Shown here: positions 8,447 through 17,700 of the stretch, piece after piece
Numbering within the stretch: the stretch's first letter is position 1
How the letters are laid out: each line of letters begins with the position of its first letter
The notes under the pieces: generated by a model
What the model was told of the DNA's origin: nothing
Seen by the model: only the letters and a program-made list of their open reading frames with translations
Databases searched by the model: none
Source: Gammaproteobacteria bacterium LSUCC0096
Lineage (GTDB): Bacteria; Pseudomonadota; Gammaproteobacteria; Pseudomonadales; Litorivicinaceae
NCBI GenBank assembly: GCA_008087055.1
Contig: VIEA01000002.1
Coordinates: 1-64,000 of the forward strand
Length of the DNA: 64,000 bases
Direction of reading: 5' to 3'
Translations under genes and position numbers: made by a program

Positions 8447-9930
8447 ATAACCAACCGATAGCCTGCATCTCTCTGCCTGCGCATCTCTTCTTCAAGGTCC
8501 ATCAACATGACAGGGTGTGATTCGAACACTGTTGGATCAAAACTCAGAGCAATTGTTTCTTTTTCAACGGCCACTGTAAATTCGGGGATCTTTGATTCTC
8601 TACCAACGTGCATTGCGTAAGCGATTCGAATCAATCGAACCAGTCGAATAATCCGGTTGTCGGACCAATACCGAAGTCGTGGAATCAAATCACTACTCAA
8701 TTTTTTTCGATGCATACGAATAAGTGTGCCAAGCACTGCTTGCTGTTCTCGATTAAAACCTGGCATTGCCGTGTTCATCACAATATAAGCGCCGTGGCGG
8801 TGATAACCTGAGTAATTAATCTGTAGTCCTATTTCATGAAGCATCGCTGCCCACACAAGCATTTGTTTGTCATCGGCGTTCATGGCCCAAGAACGAGCTG
8901 CAACATCAAAGATCTGTTCAGCAGTTTCCCTAACTCTGGTCGCCTGCTCACGATCAATCCCATATTTTTTGGCCAAATCGAGCGCCGTCCTCTCTCGGAT
9001 ATCAGATGCTTTCAACCGATCATCCATGCCATAAAGCACACCCTCGCGAAGTGCTGCATCTGCAAAATGAATCTCTTTCAAACGGAGCTCATCCATCACA
9101 GCAGAGATGATTCCCATGCCTGCGGGAAGTACTTGCATGCGCTCAGGGCTCACATCTGGAATATCGGGAATCATGCGATTAATGTCTTTCATGACAAAGC
9201 GTTTACAAGCCTCTAGCGATTCCATCGTAATCACTGGGCCAAAACCTAGAAAATTTCCTAGTGCACTCACACCTTTGGCGGAACCCGATGACCCAAAACA
9301 TTTCTCGACATTAAATGCCCTGATCCTCGAGGCTATCGGCTCGATTGCTTTTCGAGTGGCTAGATCGACTTCAGCAAAAGCCTTCTTATTGACCTTCTGC
9401 ATGTATCGATGAGTAAAAGTGACACAGCCGAGAGTCCTCGACGAGAGAAACTCACTATCGTAATCGTGCCCAACGGCAAATTCAGTTGAACCGCCCCCGA
9501 CATCGAAAACCAGGAATCGACCATCAATTGACTGGGTATGCGCAACGGCTTGGAAGATTAGCCGCGCCTCTTCGGGGCCGGAGATGACTTCAATTGGCGC
9601 CCTAAAATGTTGGCTGGCACTATCGATGAACTCATCAGCGTTCCGCGCTTCGCGGAGCGTATGCGTTGCAACAACGCGGATATCATCGGTAGCGACACCG
9701 GATAGACGAGCATCAAACCTCGCAAGCGCCTCAACCCCCCGAGCAATTGAACGTTTATCCAACACATTCTTATGATTGAGCCCAGAAGCCAAACGCACCC
9801 GTTCTCGATCGCGAATCAGTATTTGCAAACCAGACGGGGTCAATTTAGCGACCGTCATATGAAAACTGTTGGACCCTAAGTCGACAGCTGCGACCAAACG
9901 CTCTTCTGCGGTGTTGTTTTTCTTAGGCAC
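8440..9930 (-). CDS. ppx: Exopolyphosphatase / guanosine pentaphosphatase (Ppx/GppA family)
   Basis: 496 residues. The N-terminus AAVDLGSNSFHMTVAK is the phosphate-1 motif of the ASKHA-fold Ppx/GppA family, followed by a second phosphate-binding motif (LVFDVGGGSTEFAVG) and a C-terminal HD-like helical domain (LHEIGLQINYSGYHRHGAYI), as in E. coli Ppx (513 residues). It removes terminal phosphates from polyphosphate, and family members may also convert pppGpp to ppGpp. It overlaps the upstream ppk by 8 bases, so the two form an operon. From sequence alone I cannot exclude GppA, but the ppk partner favours Ppx. Confidence 0.93.
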   Translation of the reverse strand: MPKKNNTAEERLVAAVDLGSNSFHMTVAKLTPSGLQILIRDRERVRLASGLNHKNVLDKRSIARGVEALARFDARLSGVATDDIRVVATHTLREARNADEFIDSASQHFRAPIEVISGPEEARLIFQAVAHTQSIDGRFLVFDVGGGSTEFAVGHDYDSEFLSSRTLGCVTFTHRYMQKVNKKAFAEVDLATRKAIEPIASRIRAFNVEKCFGSSGSAKGVSALGNFLGFGPVITMESLEACKRFVMKDINRMIPDIPDVSPERMQVLPAGMGIISAVMDELRLKEIHFADAALREGVLYGMDDRLKASDIRERTALDLAKKYGIDREQATRVRETAEQIFDVAARSWAMNADDKQMLVWAAMLHEIGLQINYSGYHRHGAYIVMNTAMPGFNREQQAVLGTLIRMHRKKLSSDLIPRLRYWSDNRIIRLVRLIRIAYAMHVGRESKIPEFTVAVEKETIALSFDPTVFESHPVMLMDLEEEMRRQRDAGYRLVIQ

Positions 9931-11977
9931 TTTCTATTTGCTTAATGTAGTTATAGGTGCTGATTTGCGCCCTCAGCTTACGTCGATTACCGCGAGTCAC
10001 GTAGTTGTTCAACTGATCTTCATCAATGATTCGCGCTTTGGTCGTGTCTTTAAACTGAAGATCCATCAAGTCAATAATCACGCGCTTAAGGTCTGGTTCA
10101 TAAATCGGTGTAGTCACTTCAACCCGATTGTCTAAATTTCGAGTCATCCAATCAGCAGAACTAATAAAGACCTCTGGCTCGCCATTATTATGGAAAATCA
10201 TGACGCGAGGATGTTCTAAAAAGCGATCGACAATACTAATCACGTCAATACGATCACTCATCCCTGGAATATTCGGAACAAGGGTACACATACCACGAAC
10301 ACAGGCTCTAATTTTGACACCAGCTCGACTGGCTTCATAAAGCTTTGTGACTAAATCATCATCGGCGAGATTATTTACTTTTAGGGTCAACTGCGCACGC
10401 TTGCCTGACTCTGCATTTTCAATCTCACGATCGATACGCCGGTAAACTTCTCCACGCTGTGTCGTCGGACTAATCCACAAATGTCGGAACGTATAGTTTC
10501 TATAGGGCGCTTTAATGAAAGAGAAGACCTGGCGGACTTCCGAAGTGATCTCAGGACGTGCGGTTAGAAGGCTAAAGTCGGTATAGATGCGCGCTGTCTT
10601 TTCATTGAAATTACCTGTGCCAATATGCGCATAGCGCACACGCTGATTACCCTCTTTTCTAGTAATCAAGCACAGTTTGGAATGCACTTTTAGGTTCATG
10701 ATTCCAAACGTCACGCGAACACCAGCATCTGTCAGCAACTTCGACCACCGAATATTTGCCTCCTCATCGAAACGAGCCTGCAATTCGACCACAACGAAGA
10801 CATCTTTGCCGTTAGCAGTCGCATCAAGTAACGCCTTGATAACCAATGAAGAGCTTGCAACCCGATATAGGCTAATTCGGATAGATTCAACTGCTGGATC
10901 GTGGGCAGCCTGACGTAGCCACTCGGTGAAATGATAAAAATCATGGTAGGGATAATGCAGTAGCACATCCTTCTCTTTTATTACTGAAAAATAGTTGCGC
11001 TGATTATCAAGAGCTTTAGAAGCAACCGGAGGCAACTCAGCATTTTGAAGAGATGATCTACCAATCGATGGGAAACTCAGAAAATCCTTCATATTGTGAT
11101 AACGACCACCAGGAATGATCGCATCGATGCGTGTAATACCGAGTTCTCTCTTCAGCATCTCAACGACGCGCTCTGGCATTTCTCTATCGTGGACTAGTCG
11201 TGTTGGCTCGGCGGTCAACCGTTGCTTCAGTCCCGAAGACAGACGGTCCATCAAACTATCGTCAATTTCACCTGCGAGATCGTACTCTGCGTCCCGTGTT
11301 AATTTCATCGACCAAGCCTGCACTTCTTGGAATTCAAAATATCCTTCGAAAACTTCGGTAAGACCGACTCGAATCGCATTATCCAAAAGCACCAGTGGCT
11401 TCTTTCGTCGGGAGGTTTCTGCTGGCAACTCGATGAATCGCGGATGATGATCCGTTGGGACTTCGATTAGCGCATAAGTGAACTCCTCGCCATTACGAAG
11501 TTCCGCCACTAGATACGTTGCGTCATCAGCAAGCACATCACCGAGATCGACACGACCCGATACAACAATTGGGCAAATAAACTTTCGTATTTTTGAGTGA
11601 AAGTAACGACGCAACCACTCCTTATGGCCATCACTGAGCTGATCTTCATTCTCAAGGAAAATATTGTGGCGAGCTAAAGTACGAATCACCTCTAGATGCG
11701 CAAGCTCAAACTCCGCGTTCAGCTCGACGGTCCGTTTCTGGATGAGACCAAGAAGTCTTCGAGCTTCTGGATCACCCCCAACTTCTTGATGTAGCAATAT
11801 TCGGCGTCGAACATCTGCTACCCTGACCCTGTAAAACTCATCAAGATTATTGGAATAAATCCCTAAAAACCGAGCCCGTTCAATGGGTGGATTACTCTTA
11901 TCCATCGCTTCTTGAAGTACGCGATGATTAAACGCTAGCCAACTCAGCTCCTTGTCATTCATTGGGTAATTTACCAA
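9923..11977 (-). CDS. ppk1: Polyphosphate kinase 1
   Basis: 684 residues (E. coli Ppk 688). The N-terminal domain begins KELSWLAFNHRVLQEAMDKS and IERARFLGIYSNNLDEFYRVR, near-identical to the family. The catalytic PLD-like domains include YAHIGTGNFNEKTA, whose histidine is the phosphorylated residue in E. coli. It makes polyphosphate reversibly from ATP at the membrane. I kept the TTG start at 11977 because AAGGA lies 7 bases upstream; an ATG at 11962 is the alternative. It is followed by ppx with an 8-base overlap and diverges from phoR across an 85-base gap holding a Pho-box-like palindrome. Confidence 0.95.
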   Translation of the reverse strand: MVNYPMNDKELSWLAFNHRVLQEAMDKSNPPIERARFLGIYSNNLDEFYRVRVADVRRRILLHQEVGGDPEARRLLGLIQKRTVELNAEFELAHLEVIRTLARHNIFLENEDQLSDGHKEWLRRYFHSKIRKFICPIVVSGRVDLGDVLADDATYLVAELRNGEEFTYALIEVPTDHHPRFIELPAETSRRKKPLVLLDNAIRVGLTEVFEGYFEFQEVQAWSMKLTRDAEYDLAGEIDDSLMDRLSSGLKQRLTAEPTRLVHDREMPERVVEMLKRELGITRIDAIIPGGRYHNMKDFLSFPSIGRSSLQNAELPPVASKALDNQRNYFSVIKEKDVLLHYPYHDFYHFTEWLRQAAHDPAVESIRISLYRVASSSLVIKALLDATANGKDVFVVVELQARFDEEANIRWSKLLTDAGVRVTFGIMNLKVHSKLCLITRKEGNQRVRYAHIGTGNFNEKTARIYTDFSLLTARPEITSEVRQVFSFIKAPYRNYTFRHLWISPTTQRGEVYRRIDREIENAESGKRAQLTLKVNNLADDDLVTKLYEASRAGVKIRACVRGMCTLVPNIPGMSDRIDVISIVDRFLEHPRVMIFHNNGEPEVFISSADWMTRNLDNRVEVTTPIYEPDLKRVIIDLMDLQFKDTTKARIIDEDQLNNYVTRGNRRKLRAQISTYNYIKQIESA

Positions 11978-12023
11978 CGTGTCATCCTTAAACCGCAGTC
12001 TTTCCTTGATGGTAAAGCATTTC

Positions 12024-12041
12024 GATTACAAACTTGTAACA
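12024..12041 (-). promoter_or_regulatory. Pho-box-like repeat and palindrome between ppk1 and phoR
   Basis: Read on the minus strand, TGTTACAAGTTTGTAATC has TGTTAC and TGTAAT half-sites 11 bases apart, the spacing of PhoB direct repeats. The same bases contain a perfect 14-base palindrome, TTACAAACTTGTAA (12026-12039). It sits in the only gap between the divergent ppk1 and phoR genes, so one site could serve both directions. This is inference from pattern only. Confidence 0.5.
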
Positions 12042-12062
12042 CAGATCACGTAAAAGATTCAT

Positions 12063-13367
12063 ATGAGAAATGCCGGTTCTACAACAGTTATAGAAATTAC
12101 TTCGCTACTGCTCCTGACGAGTGCTCTAGGCACCATCTCGGGTCACTTCACCGCATCAGCACTTATCGTCTCGATAACCTATCTCGGAGTAACCCTTTGG
12201 CGTCGCAATAGTCTCTACCGTTGGCTAGAGGGCCACCAAAAAAATGACGCACTACTCTCCTCTGATTTATGGCGCGATATCGTTAGGCGAATTGAGCTGG
12301 ATCGTGAGGACGCAAAGCAAAGCCAAATCAATCTGAGTGAGCAATTACAGAATCTGCGACACGCTCTCAGTAGCCTGAATATCGGCATTGTCCTAACCGA
12401 CGACACCTGGGCATTAAACTGGTGGAACGCCCGAGGCGGAGAGCTGCTAGGCTTAAGACATCCCGATGATTTGGATGGCTATTTGTTTGCCTTATTAAGG
12501 TCGCCGGCTCTCAAAAGTTATATTGCCTCAAGACAATTTGAGGACCCCTTGATCGTAGATAATTTCCGCAATGAGAAAAAGTCGATTGAATTTTTCTTTG
12601 GTCCAGTCTCTTCAAGTGGCTTCATCATCTTGGTAAGAGATGTCACGCGCTTCCAAAAGCTAAATGAAATGCGCTCAGACTTTATCGCGAATGTATCTCA
12701 TGAACTCAAAACGCCACTGACTGTCATCAATGGCTATCTCGAAACACTGATCGACAATGGTTTAGTCGATGGCGTTGCAGGCAAAGCCATTTCAAATGCG
12801 TGGTCTCAGGGCCAACGCATGAGTAACATCATTCAAGATCTGATGACTCTCTCTCAACTCGAGACCTCGCAAGGGCCAGACCAAGCAAATTTTAATCTCA
12901 ACGGGTTATTGGATCAGGTTGTACAACAAGCACAACTTCTCAAAGAGAATCTCGACAAAAAACAGACGCAGATCAACCTCTCAGTTGCAGACCGATGGGA
13001 CATGGTTGGTAGTACTAATGAGATCTACTCATTGCTCTCTAACTTACTTAGTAATGCCATCCGCTACTGCCCAGATGGATCATCAATCAATATCTCAATT
13101 GAGCAAACCGGAAGCGGACCGACAATCCAAGTCAGCGACAATGGGCCTGGAATCGCAGAATCACATCTCCAACGCCTGACAGAGCGATTCTATAGGGTAG
13201 ACACGAGTCATTCGTCATCCACCGGTGGCACAGGACTTGGTCTATCAATCGCCAAGCACATCGTGAATCGGCATGGAGGGGAGTTAATTATCGACTCTGA
13301 AATCGGCACAGGCACGCAGGTGAAATGCCGATTTCCGGCCAATAAATTAGTCCGAGGGACTACTTAA
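12063..13367 (+). CDS. phoR: PhoR, phosphate regulon sensor histidine kinase
   Basis: 434 residues. Two hydrophobic segments within the first 45 residues anchor it in the membrane with almost no periplasmic loop, as in PhoR. A PAS-like region (about 105-195) precedes the dimerisation domain, with the phospho-acceptor His213 in NVSHELKTPLT. The HATPase domain shows N (LSNLLSNAIRYC), G1 (VSDNGPGI) and G2 (GTGLGLSI) boxes. It phosphorylates PhoB under phosphate starvation. phoU and the pst genes converge on it and overlap its last 8 bases. Ordinary phoBR pairs are adjacent; here phoR is 3.6 kb from phoB. The ATG has no strong ribosome-binding site. Confidence 0.92.
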   Translation: MRNAGSTTVIEITSLLLLTSALGTISGHFTASALIVSITYLGVTLWRRNSLYRWLEGHQKNDALLSSDLWRDIVRRIELDREDAKQSQINLSEQLQNLRHALSSLNIGIVLTDDTWALNWWNARGGELLGLRHPDDLDGYLFALLRSPALKSYIASRQFEDPLIVDNFRNEKKSIEFFFGPVSSSGFIILVRDVTRFQKLNEMRSDFIANVSHELKTPLTVINGYLETLIDNGLVDGVAGKAISNAWSQGQRMSNIIQDLMTLSQLETSQGPDQANFNLNGLLDQVVQQAQLLKENLDKKQTQINLSVADRWDMVGSTNEIYSLLSNLLSNAIRYCPDGSSINISIEQTGSGPTIQVSDNGPGIAESHLQRLTERFYRVDTSHSSSTGGTGLGLSIAKHIVNRHGGELIIDSEIGTGTQVKCRFPANKLVRGTT

Positions 13368-14067
13368 GGCTATTTTGATTAATGCGCGGATGACGAACGT
13401 CAATTCCGTGCACGAGATAGATCACGTACTCGGCAATATTTGTCGCATGATCGCCGACACGCTCGAGTGCACGGACTATCCAAATCACATTCAGAACTCG
13501 ACCGATATTTCGCGGGTCTTCAATCATGAACGTAGCTAGCGACCGCAATGCCGACTGGTATGTTTTATCAACCTCTCTGTCGCGCGCAAAAATGTCTTGA
13601 GCAAGACTGACATCCAATCTTGCGAACGCAGTTAAGGCTTCTGAAAGCATCTTACCCACTTGATCACCAATCCGCTGAACTTCAGTCATACCAAATGTTT
13701 CAGACTGATCAAAAGATTCAATGCTCAACTTTGCTACTTTTTCCAACTCGTCGCCGGCACGCTCTAAATCACGAACAATCTTTGAAACAGCCAAAACAAG
13801 ACGTAAATCCGAAGCCTTTGGTTGACGTCTAATGATGAGTGACTCGACCTGATCATCCAAACTGATCTCAGCCGCATTTATCCGCTCTTCAACTTGTTCA
13901 ATCGAACCAAGTAACGCTGAATCATGTTGGGTACAGCAAGCCAAAGCAGAATTCATCTGATCTTCAACCAATCCCCCCATTTCGAGGAGTGAACGACGGA
14001 GGTTCTCGAGCTCCTCATTGAATTCACTTGAAATATGCCGAAAGAAATCGTCGTTGAGATCTGTCAT
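13360..14067 (-). CDS. phoU: PhoU, phosphate signalling regulator
   Basis: 235 residues (E. coli 241) composed of two PhoU helical repeats. It contains the family features LRRSLLEMGGLVEDQM near residue 25, metal-binding-type segments RDLERAGDELEKVA and, in the second repeat, VRALERVGDHATNIAEYVIYLV. PhoU links the Pst transporter to PhoR and keeps the regulon off when phosphate is plentiful. It is the last gene of the minus-strand pstC-pstA-pstB-phoU group, 4 bases after pstB. Confidence 0.96.
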   Translation of the reverse strand: MTDLNDDFFRHISSEFNEELENLRRSLLEMGGLVEDQMNSALACCTQHDSALLGSIEQVEERINAAEISLDDQVESLIIRRQPKASDLRLVLAVSKIVRDLERAGDELEKVAKLSIESFDQSETFGMTEVQRIGDQVGKMLSEALTAFARLDVSLAQDIFARDREVDKTYQSALRSLATFMIEDPRNIGRVLNVIWIVRALERVGDHATNIAEYVIYLVHGIDVRHPRINQNSLK

Positions 14068-14071
14068 AGCT

Positions 14072-14923
14072 TTATCCGAATCGCCCTGTAATGTAGTCCT
14101 GCGTCAGCTCATGCTGTGGATTAGTGAAGATTTGTTTGGTTTCTCCGACCTCAACCAACTTCCCAAGATGGAAATACGCAGTCCGATCCGAAACTCGCGC
14201 TGCCTGTTGCATCGAATGCGTCACGATGACAATTGTGTATTGCTCGCGCAGTTCGTGAATCAGTTCTTCGACCTTAGCCGTCGCAATTGGATCCAATGCT
14301 GAACACGGCTCATCCATCAAGATTACCTCTGGACTGACAGCAATTGCTCGCGCAATACACAGACGCTGTTGTTGACCACCTGACAAACCTGTCCCTGGCT
14401 GGTCTAGTCGATCCTTCACCTCTTCCCATAAACCAGCACGCTGAAGCGATGACTCAACAATCTGGTCCAGCTCGACTTTACTTGCAGCCAACCCATGAAT
14501 ACGGGGTCCATACGCAATATTGTCGAAAATTGACTTGGGGAACGGATTTGGCTTCTGAAACACCATGCCAACACGTGCACGCAATGAAACCACATCAATC
14601 GCGGGATCATAGATATTCTGCTGATCAATTTTAATTTCACCTTCGACCTGACAGATATCAATCGTGTCATTCATACGGTTAAGACAACGGAGGAACGTCG
14701 ATTTACCGCATCCAGATGGCCCAATGAATGAGATAACCTGACTCGCGCCGATATCCAAACTGATGTTATCAATGGCATGTTTGTCACCATAAAAAACATC
14801 CACATTCCGTGCGGTCATTCGTGGGTTATCGACGTGAATATTGCCAAGAGTTTTTTCAGGGACAGCTCGGCCCTCTACTTGGTTGGTGTTCTGAACCATT
14901 GAATCACTCACTACTATTTCCAT
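14072..14923 (-). CDS. pstB: Phosphate ABC transporter ATP-binding protein PstB
   Basis: 283 residues from ATG 14923, chosen because AGAGGA lies 8 bases upstream; the GTG directly before it is an alternative. It has Walker A (GPSGCGKST), the ABC signature ([14 protein letters not shown]), Walker B ([13 protein letters not shown]) and the switch histidine (IVTHSMQQA). An N-terminal extension of about 35 residues precedes the ABC core, longer than E. coli PstB (257). It powers high-affinity phosphate import through PstA and PstC. Confidence 0.96.
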   Translation of the reverse strand: MEIVVSDSMVQNTNQVEGRAVPEKTLGNIHVDNPRMTARNVDVFYGDKHAIDNISLDIGASQVISFIGPSGCGKSTFLRCLNRMNDTIDICQVEGEIKIDQQNIYDPAIDVVSLRARVGMVFQKPNPFPKSIFDNIAYGPRIHGLAASKVELDQIVESSLQRAGLWEEVKDRLDQPGTGLSGGQQQRLCIARAIAVSPEVILMDEPCSALDPIATAKVEELIHELREQYTIVIVTHSMQQAARVSDRTAYFHLGKLVEVGETKQIFTNPQHELTQDYITGRFG

Positions 14924-14936
14924 CACTTTAATCCTC

Positions 14937-16244
14937 TTACCAACGTCGTTCTAGCTTTTTACGAAGCAAAATCGCCGCTGCATTCATACTGATAAGGAAG
15001 GCGAGCAGTACAATAATTGCTGCACTGGTTTTTTGAACAAACATCCGTTCTGCAAAATCCGCCCACATAAAAATCTGCACTGGAAGAACAGTACCCGGGT
15101 CGGTAACCCCTGCCGGCACATCAACAATAAAGGCAACCATTCCGATCATGAGAAGAGGCGCTGTTTCGCCCAAGGCTTGTGCCATGCCAATAATTGTTCC
15201 GGTCAACATACCAGGCATCGCGAGAGGTAGTACATGATGCATGATGGTTTGCATTTTTGACGCGCCAACACCAAGAGCAGCATCCCGGATACTAGGAGGC
15301 ACAGCGCGAATAGCGGCCCTCGATGAAATAATAATTGTTGGCAGAGTCATCAAAGCGAGGACGATACCTCCAACCAGGGGAATCGAACGAGGCATTCCGA
15401 AAGCAACAATGAAAATTGCTAGGCCCATGATGCCAAAAACCACAGAAGGCACGGCAGCGAGGTTATTAATGTTGATTTCAATAATCTCTGTCAGGCGATT
15501 TTTTGGAGCCATTTCCTCAAGATACACGGCCGTAGCAACGCCGAGTGGAAATGCTATGACGATACACACCAGAAGCGTAAAAATCGATCCGACTAACGCC
15601 CCTCGAATACCAGCCATTTCAGCATCACGAGACGCAGAGCCGAAAAATAGGTAATCACTGATTTCGTAGCTGATGCGGCCTTGAGCATTAAGCGCGTCTA
15701 TATAATTGATCAACTGGTCACTGATGCGACGGTCTGCTTCAGGTGTTTCGCGAGAAATCAGGCCTCGAAGGAAAGTATCAACATCATCATCAACCGCAAA
15801 TTGAATGGAGACCGTTGACCCTAATTGTTCTGGGTTATCGAGAACATAAGTCATCAGACGCTGGCTTGATCCGGAAGAAATCAAACGCCGAGCCTCACGT
15901 TTGGCCTTGCGGCCCTCTGGGTTACCTAAAGCTTCGTATAAGGACGCTCGAATCACTCCGTCGAAGTCACCGCCGGCAAGCGACTCGACGGTCATCTGAC
16001 CACTCGGATCCAACTGTTGTGCATCAAGCTGTAGATCGAGAGTCACGTAATACTGAAATAGCCCAGGAATTCCCTTGGTTAGGATTCCCGCGAATAACAA
16101 AACAAGAAAGCCTAGCGCTATTGCTACTGCGGTTTTTCCGAGCCATACAAATCGCGTCTCTTTACGTTTACGCAAATTGATAGACGCTGCGACCCGCTCG
16201 GCCGCTTGCTGAGGATCCAATCCTTGATACGTACGATCAGTCAT
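14937..16244 (-). CDS. pstA: Phosphate ABC transporter permease PstA (long form)
   Basis: 435 residues, about 140 longer than E. coli PstA. A first membrane segment (about residues 31-53) is followed by a roughly 160-residue hydrophilic region before the usual permease domain. That domain carries the inner-membrane coupling motif ([26 protein letters not shown]) and ends in KKLERRW. Long forms of this kind are known in Pseudomonas and relatives. It forms the phosphate channel with PstC, whose gene overlaps by 8 bases. The role of the extra loop is unknown. Confidence 0.93.
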   Translation of the reverse strand: MTDRTYQGLDPQQAAERVAASINLRKRKETRFVWLGKTAVAIALGFLVLLFAGILTKGIPGLFQYYVTLDLQLDAQQLDPSGQMTVESLAGGDFDGVIRASLYEALGNPEGRKAKREARRLISSGSSQRLMTYVLDNPEQLGSTVSIQFAVDDDVDTFLRGLISRETPEADRRISDQLINYIDALNAQGRISYEISDYLFFGSASRDAEMAGIRGALVGSIFTLLVCIVIAFPLGVATAVYLEEMAPKNRLTEIIEININNLAAVPSVVFGIMGLAIFIVAFGMPRSIPLVGGIVLALMTLPTIIISSRAAIRAVPPSIRDAALGVGASKMQTIMHHVLPLAMPGMLTGTIIGMAQALGETAPLLMIGMVAFIVDVPAGVTDPGTVLPVQIFMWADFAERMFVQKTSAAIIVLLAFLISMNAAAILLRKKLERRW

Positions 16245-17622
16245 ACTGCTCTCGATATTTCTTAACGATTTGTAACGCGAAATAATTCAATGCCAGCGTT
16301 GTTACGATCAGCATTAGTGCCAACGCAAACGCAGACAGTGTTTTAGCTGACTCAAACTCTTGGTCGCCCACCAAGATCGTCACAATTTGGGATGTCACTG
16401 TGGTCACAGCATCCAATGGATTAAATGACAGATTAGCTGCCAATCCAGCAGCCATGACAACGATCATGGTTTCACCCACCGCACGCGATACTGCGAGGAT
16501 AACTGCAGCAACGATACCCGGGAGTGCAGCTGGTAATACAACCTGACGAACAGCTTCACTGCGAGTTGAGCCGAGTCCATAAGCAGCATCTCGCAACGAT
16601 TGAGGGACCGCATTAATCACGTCATCTGATAAGGATGAGATAAACGGAATAATCATTACACCCATAACCAAGCCCGCGGCTAAAGCAGACTCTGAAGCGA
16701 CTTCAAGTCCCATGGACTCACCAACTGATTTGACAAATGGAGCCACCGTTAAGGCTGCAAAAAATCCGTAAACCACGGTCGGAACACCTGCCAAAATCTC
16801 GAGCAGCGGTTTCACCACACCTCGAATGCGTGGAGTAGCATATTCAGCAAGATAAATTGCACTAAATAATCCGATAGGTACCGCAACGGTCAACGCGATG
16901 GCCGAGATTAAGAATGTTCCAACAAACATCGGAACCATTCCGTAAGTCGCTGTTCCACCACCTGAGCCAGCGCGCTCTGCGCCTTCAAACTGCGGATTCC
17001 ATTCAAGACCAAATAAGAAATCCTGCGGTGGAATTAACTTAAAGAATCGAATTGATTCGAAAAGAACGGACAACACAATACCGACGGTTGTCAAAATGGC
17101 GACTAAGGAGCTTCCAATTAACATCCAGGTCAAAATCCGTTCCACGTTGTTGCGTGAACGAAACGTTGGATTGATTCGGCGATACCCCAATAAACCACCG
17201 ACCAGCGAGACCGCCAACACGAGCGAGTTTGCAACGACAACTGCGTTAGCTTCCCATCGAATCCAGGCATCTCCGGCTGATTGAACCCACGGTTCGACTT
17301 GCCCGAAATCGATGCCGTTAACAACATTCGATACCTTTGCCAGAGCAATGGCTCTATCGACAGCATCGCCATTCAAAATGTCCTGTGGAAAATAGTCTCT
17401 AGCCCAAAATTGGAACAAGAGGTCCTTACCTATCACGATCGTCAACAACACAATTAAAGCTGGAAGTGCGGAGGTAATTGCCGCCCACAAACCATGATAG
17501 TGAGGCAACGAATGCAGTTTTCCTGCGTTACCTGATCTCAGTGCCAAAGCCACTCGCTGACCAGCGATGAAATACAAAGCGCCAATCACAAGTACTGCCA
17601 GCATCAAATTCGTAAAAGACAC
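16237..17622 (-). CDS. pstC: Phosphate ABC transporter permease PstC (long form)
   Basis: 461 residues against 319 in E. coli. Extra N-terminal membrane segments and a loop (about residues 1-165) precede the conserved permease core with PLLEILAGVPTVVYGFFAA and the coupling segment VPQSLRDAAYGLGSTRSEAV. It starts at GTG 17622, with GAGGG 9 bases upstream. It pairs with PstA for high-affinity phosphate uptake. Two hairpins separate it from pstS, which would let pstS be expressed in excess of the membrane genes. Confidence 0.93.
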   Translation of the reverse strand: MSFTNLMLAVLVIGALYFIAGQRVALALRSGNAGKLHSLPHYHGLWAAITSALPALIVLLTIVIGKDLLFQFWARDYFPQDILNGDAVDRAIALAKVSNVVNGIDFGQVEPWVQSAGDAWIRWEANAVVVANSLVLAVSLVGGLLGYRRINPTFRSRNNVERILTWMLIGSSLVAILTTVGIVLSVLFESIRFFKLIPPQDFLFGLEWNPQFEGAERAGSGGGTATYGMVPMFVGTFLISAIALTVAVPIGLFSAIYLAEYATPRIRGVVKPLLEILAGVPTVVYGFFAALTVAPFVKSVGESMGLEVASESALAAGLVMGVMIIPFISSLSDDVINAVPQSLRDAAYGLGSTRSEAVRQVVLPAALPGIVAAVILAVSRAVGETMIVVMAAGLAANLSFNPLDAVTTVTSQIVTILVGDQEFESAKTLSAFALALMLIVTTLALNYFALQIVKKYREQYD

Positions 17623-17647
17623 GCGAATTTTCCCTCAGACATGAAAA

Positions 17648-17673
17648 GACCGAACGGATTGTCCCGTTCGGTC
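17648..17673 (-). terminator. Hairpin between pstS and pstC, probable partial terminator
   Basis: The minus strand forms GACCGAACGG / CCGTTCGGTC, a 10-base-pair perfect stem with a 6-base loop, followed by only TTTT. The short T run suggests incomplete termination or protection of the pstS mRNA 3' end rather than a full stop. pstC starts about 25 bases further on. Confidence 0.7.
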
Positions 17674-17681
17674 ATAGGATT

Positions 17682-17700
17682 ATCAACAAGCGATGTTGAT
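17682..17700 (-). repeat. Small inverted repeat at the pstS stop codon
   Basis: ATCAACA and TGTTGAT flank a 5-base loop, giving a 7-base-pair hairpin overlapping the pstS stop codon. Together with the stronger hairpin just downstream it could help stabilise the pstS message. It is AT-rich and weak. Confidence 0.4.
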
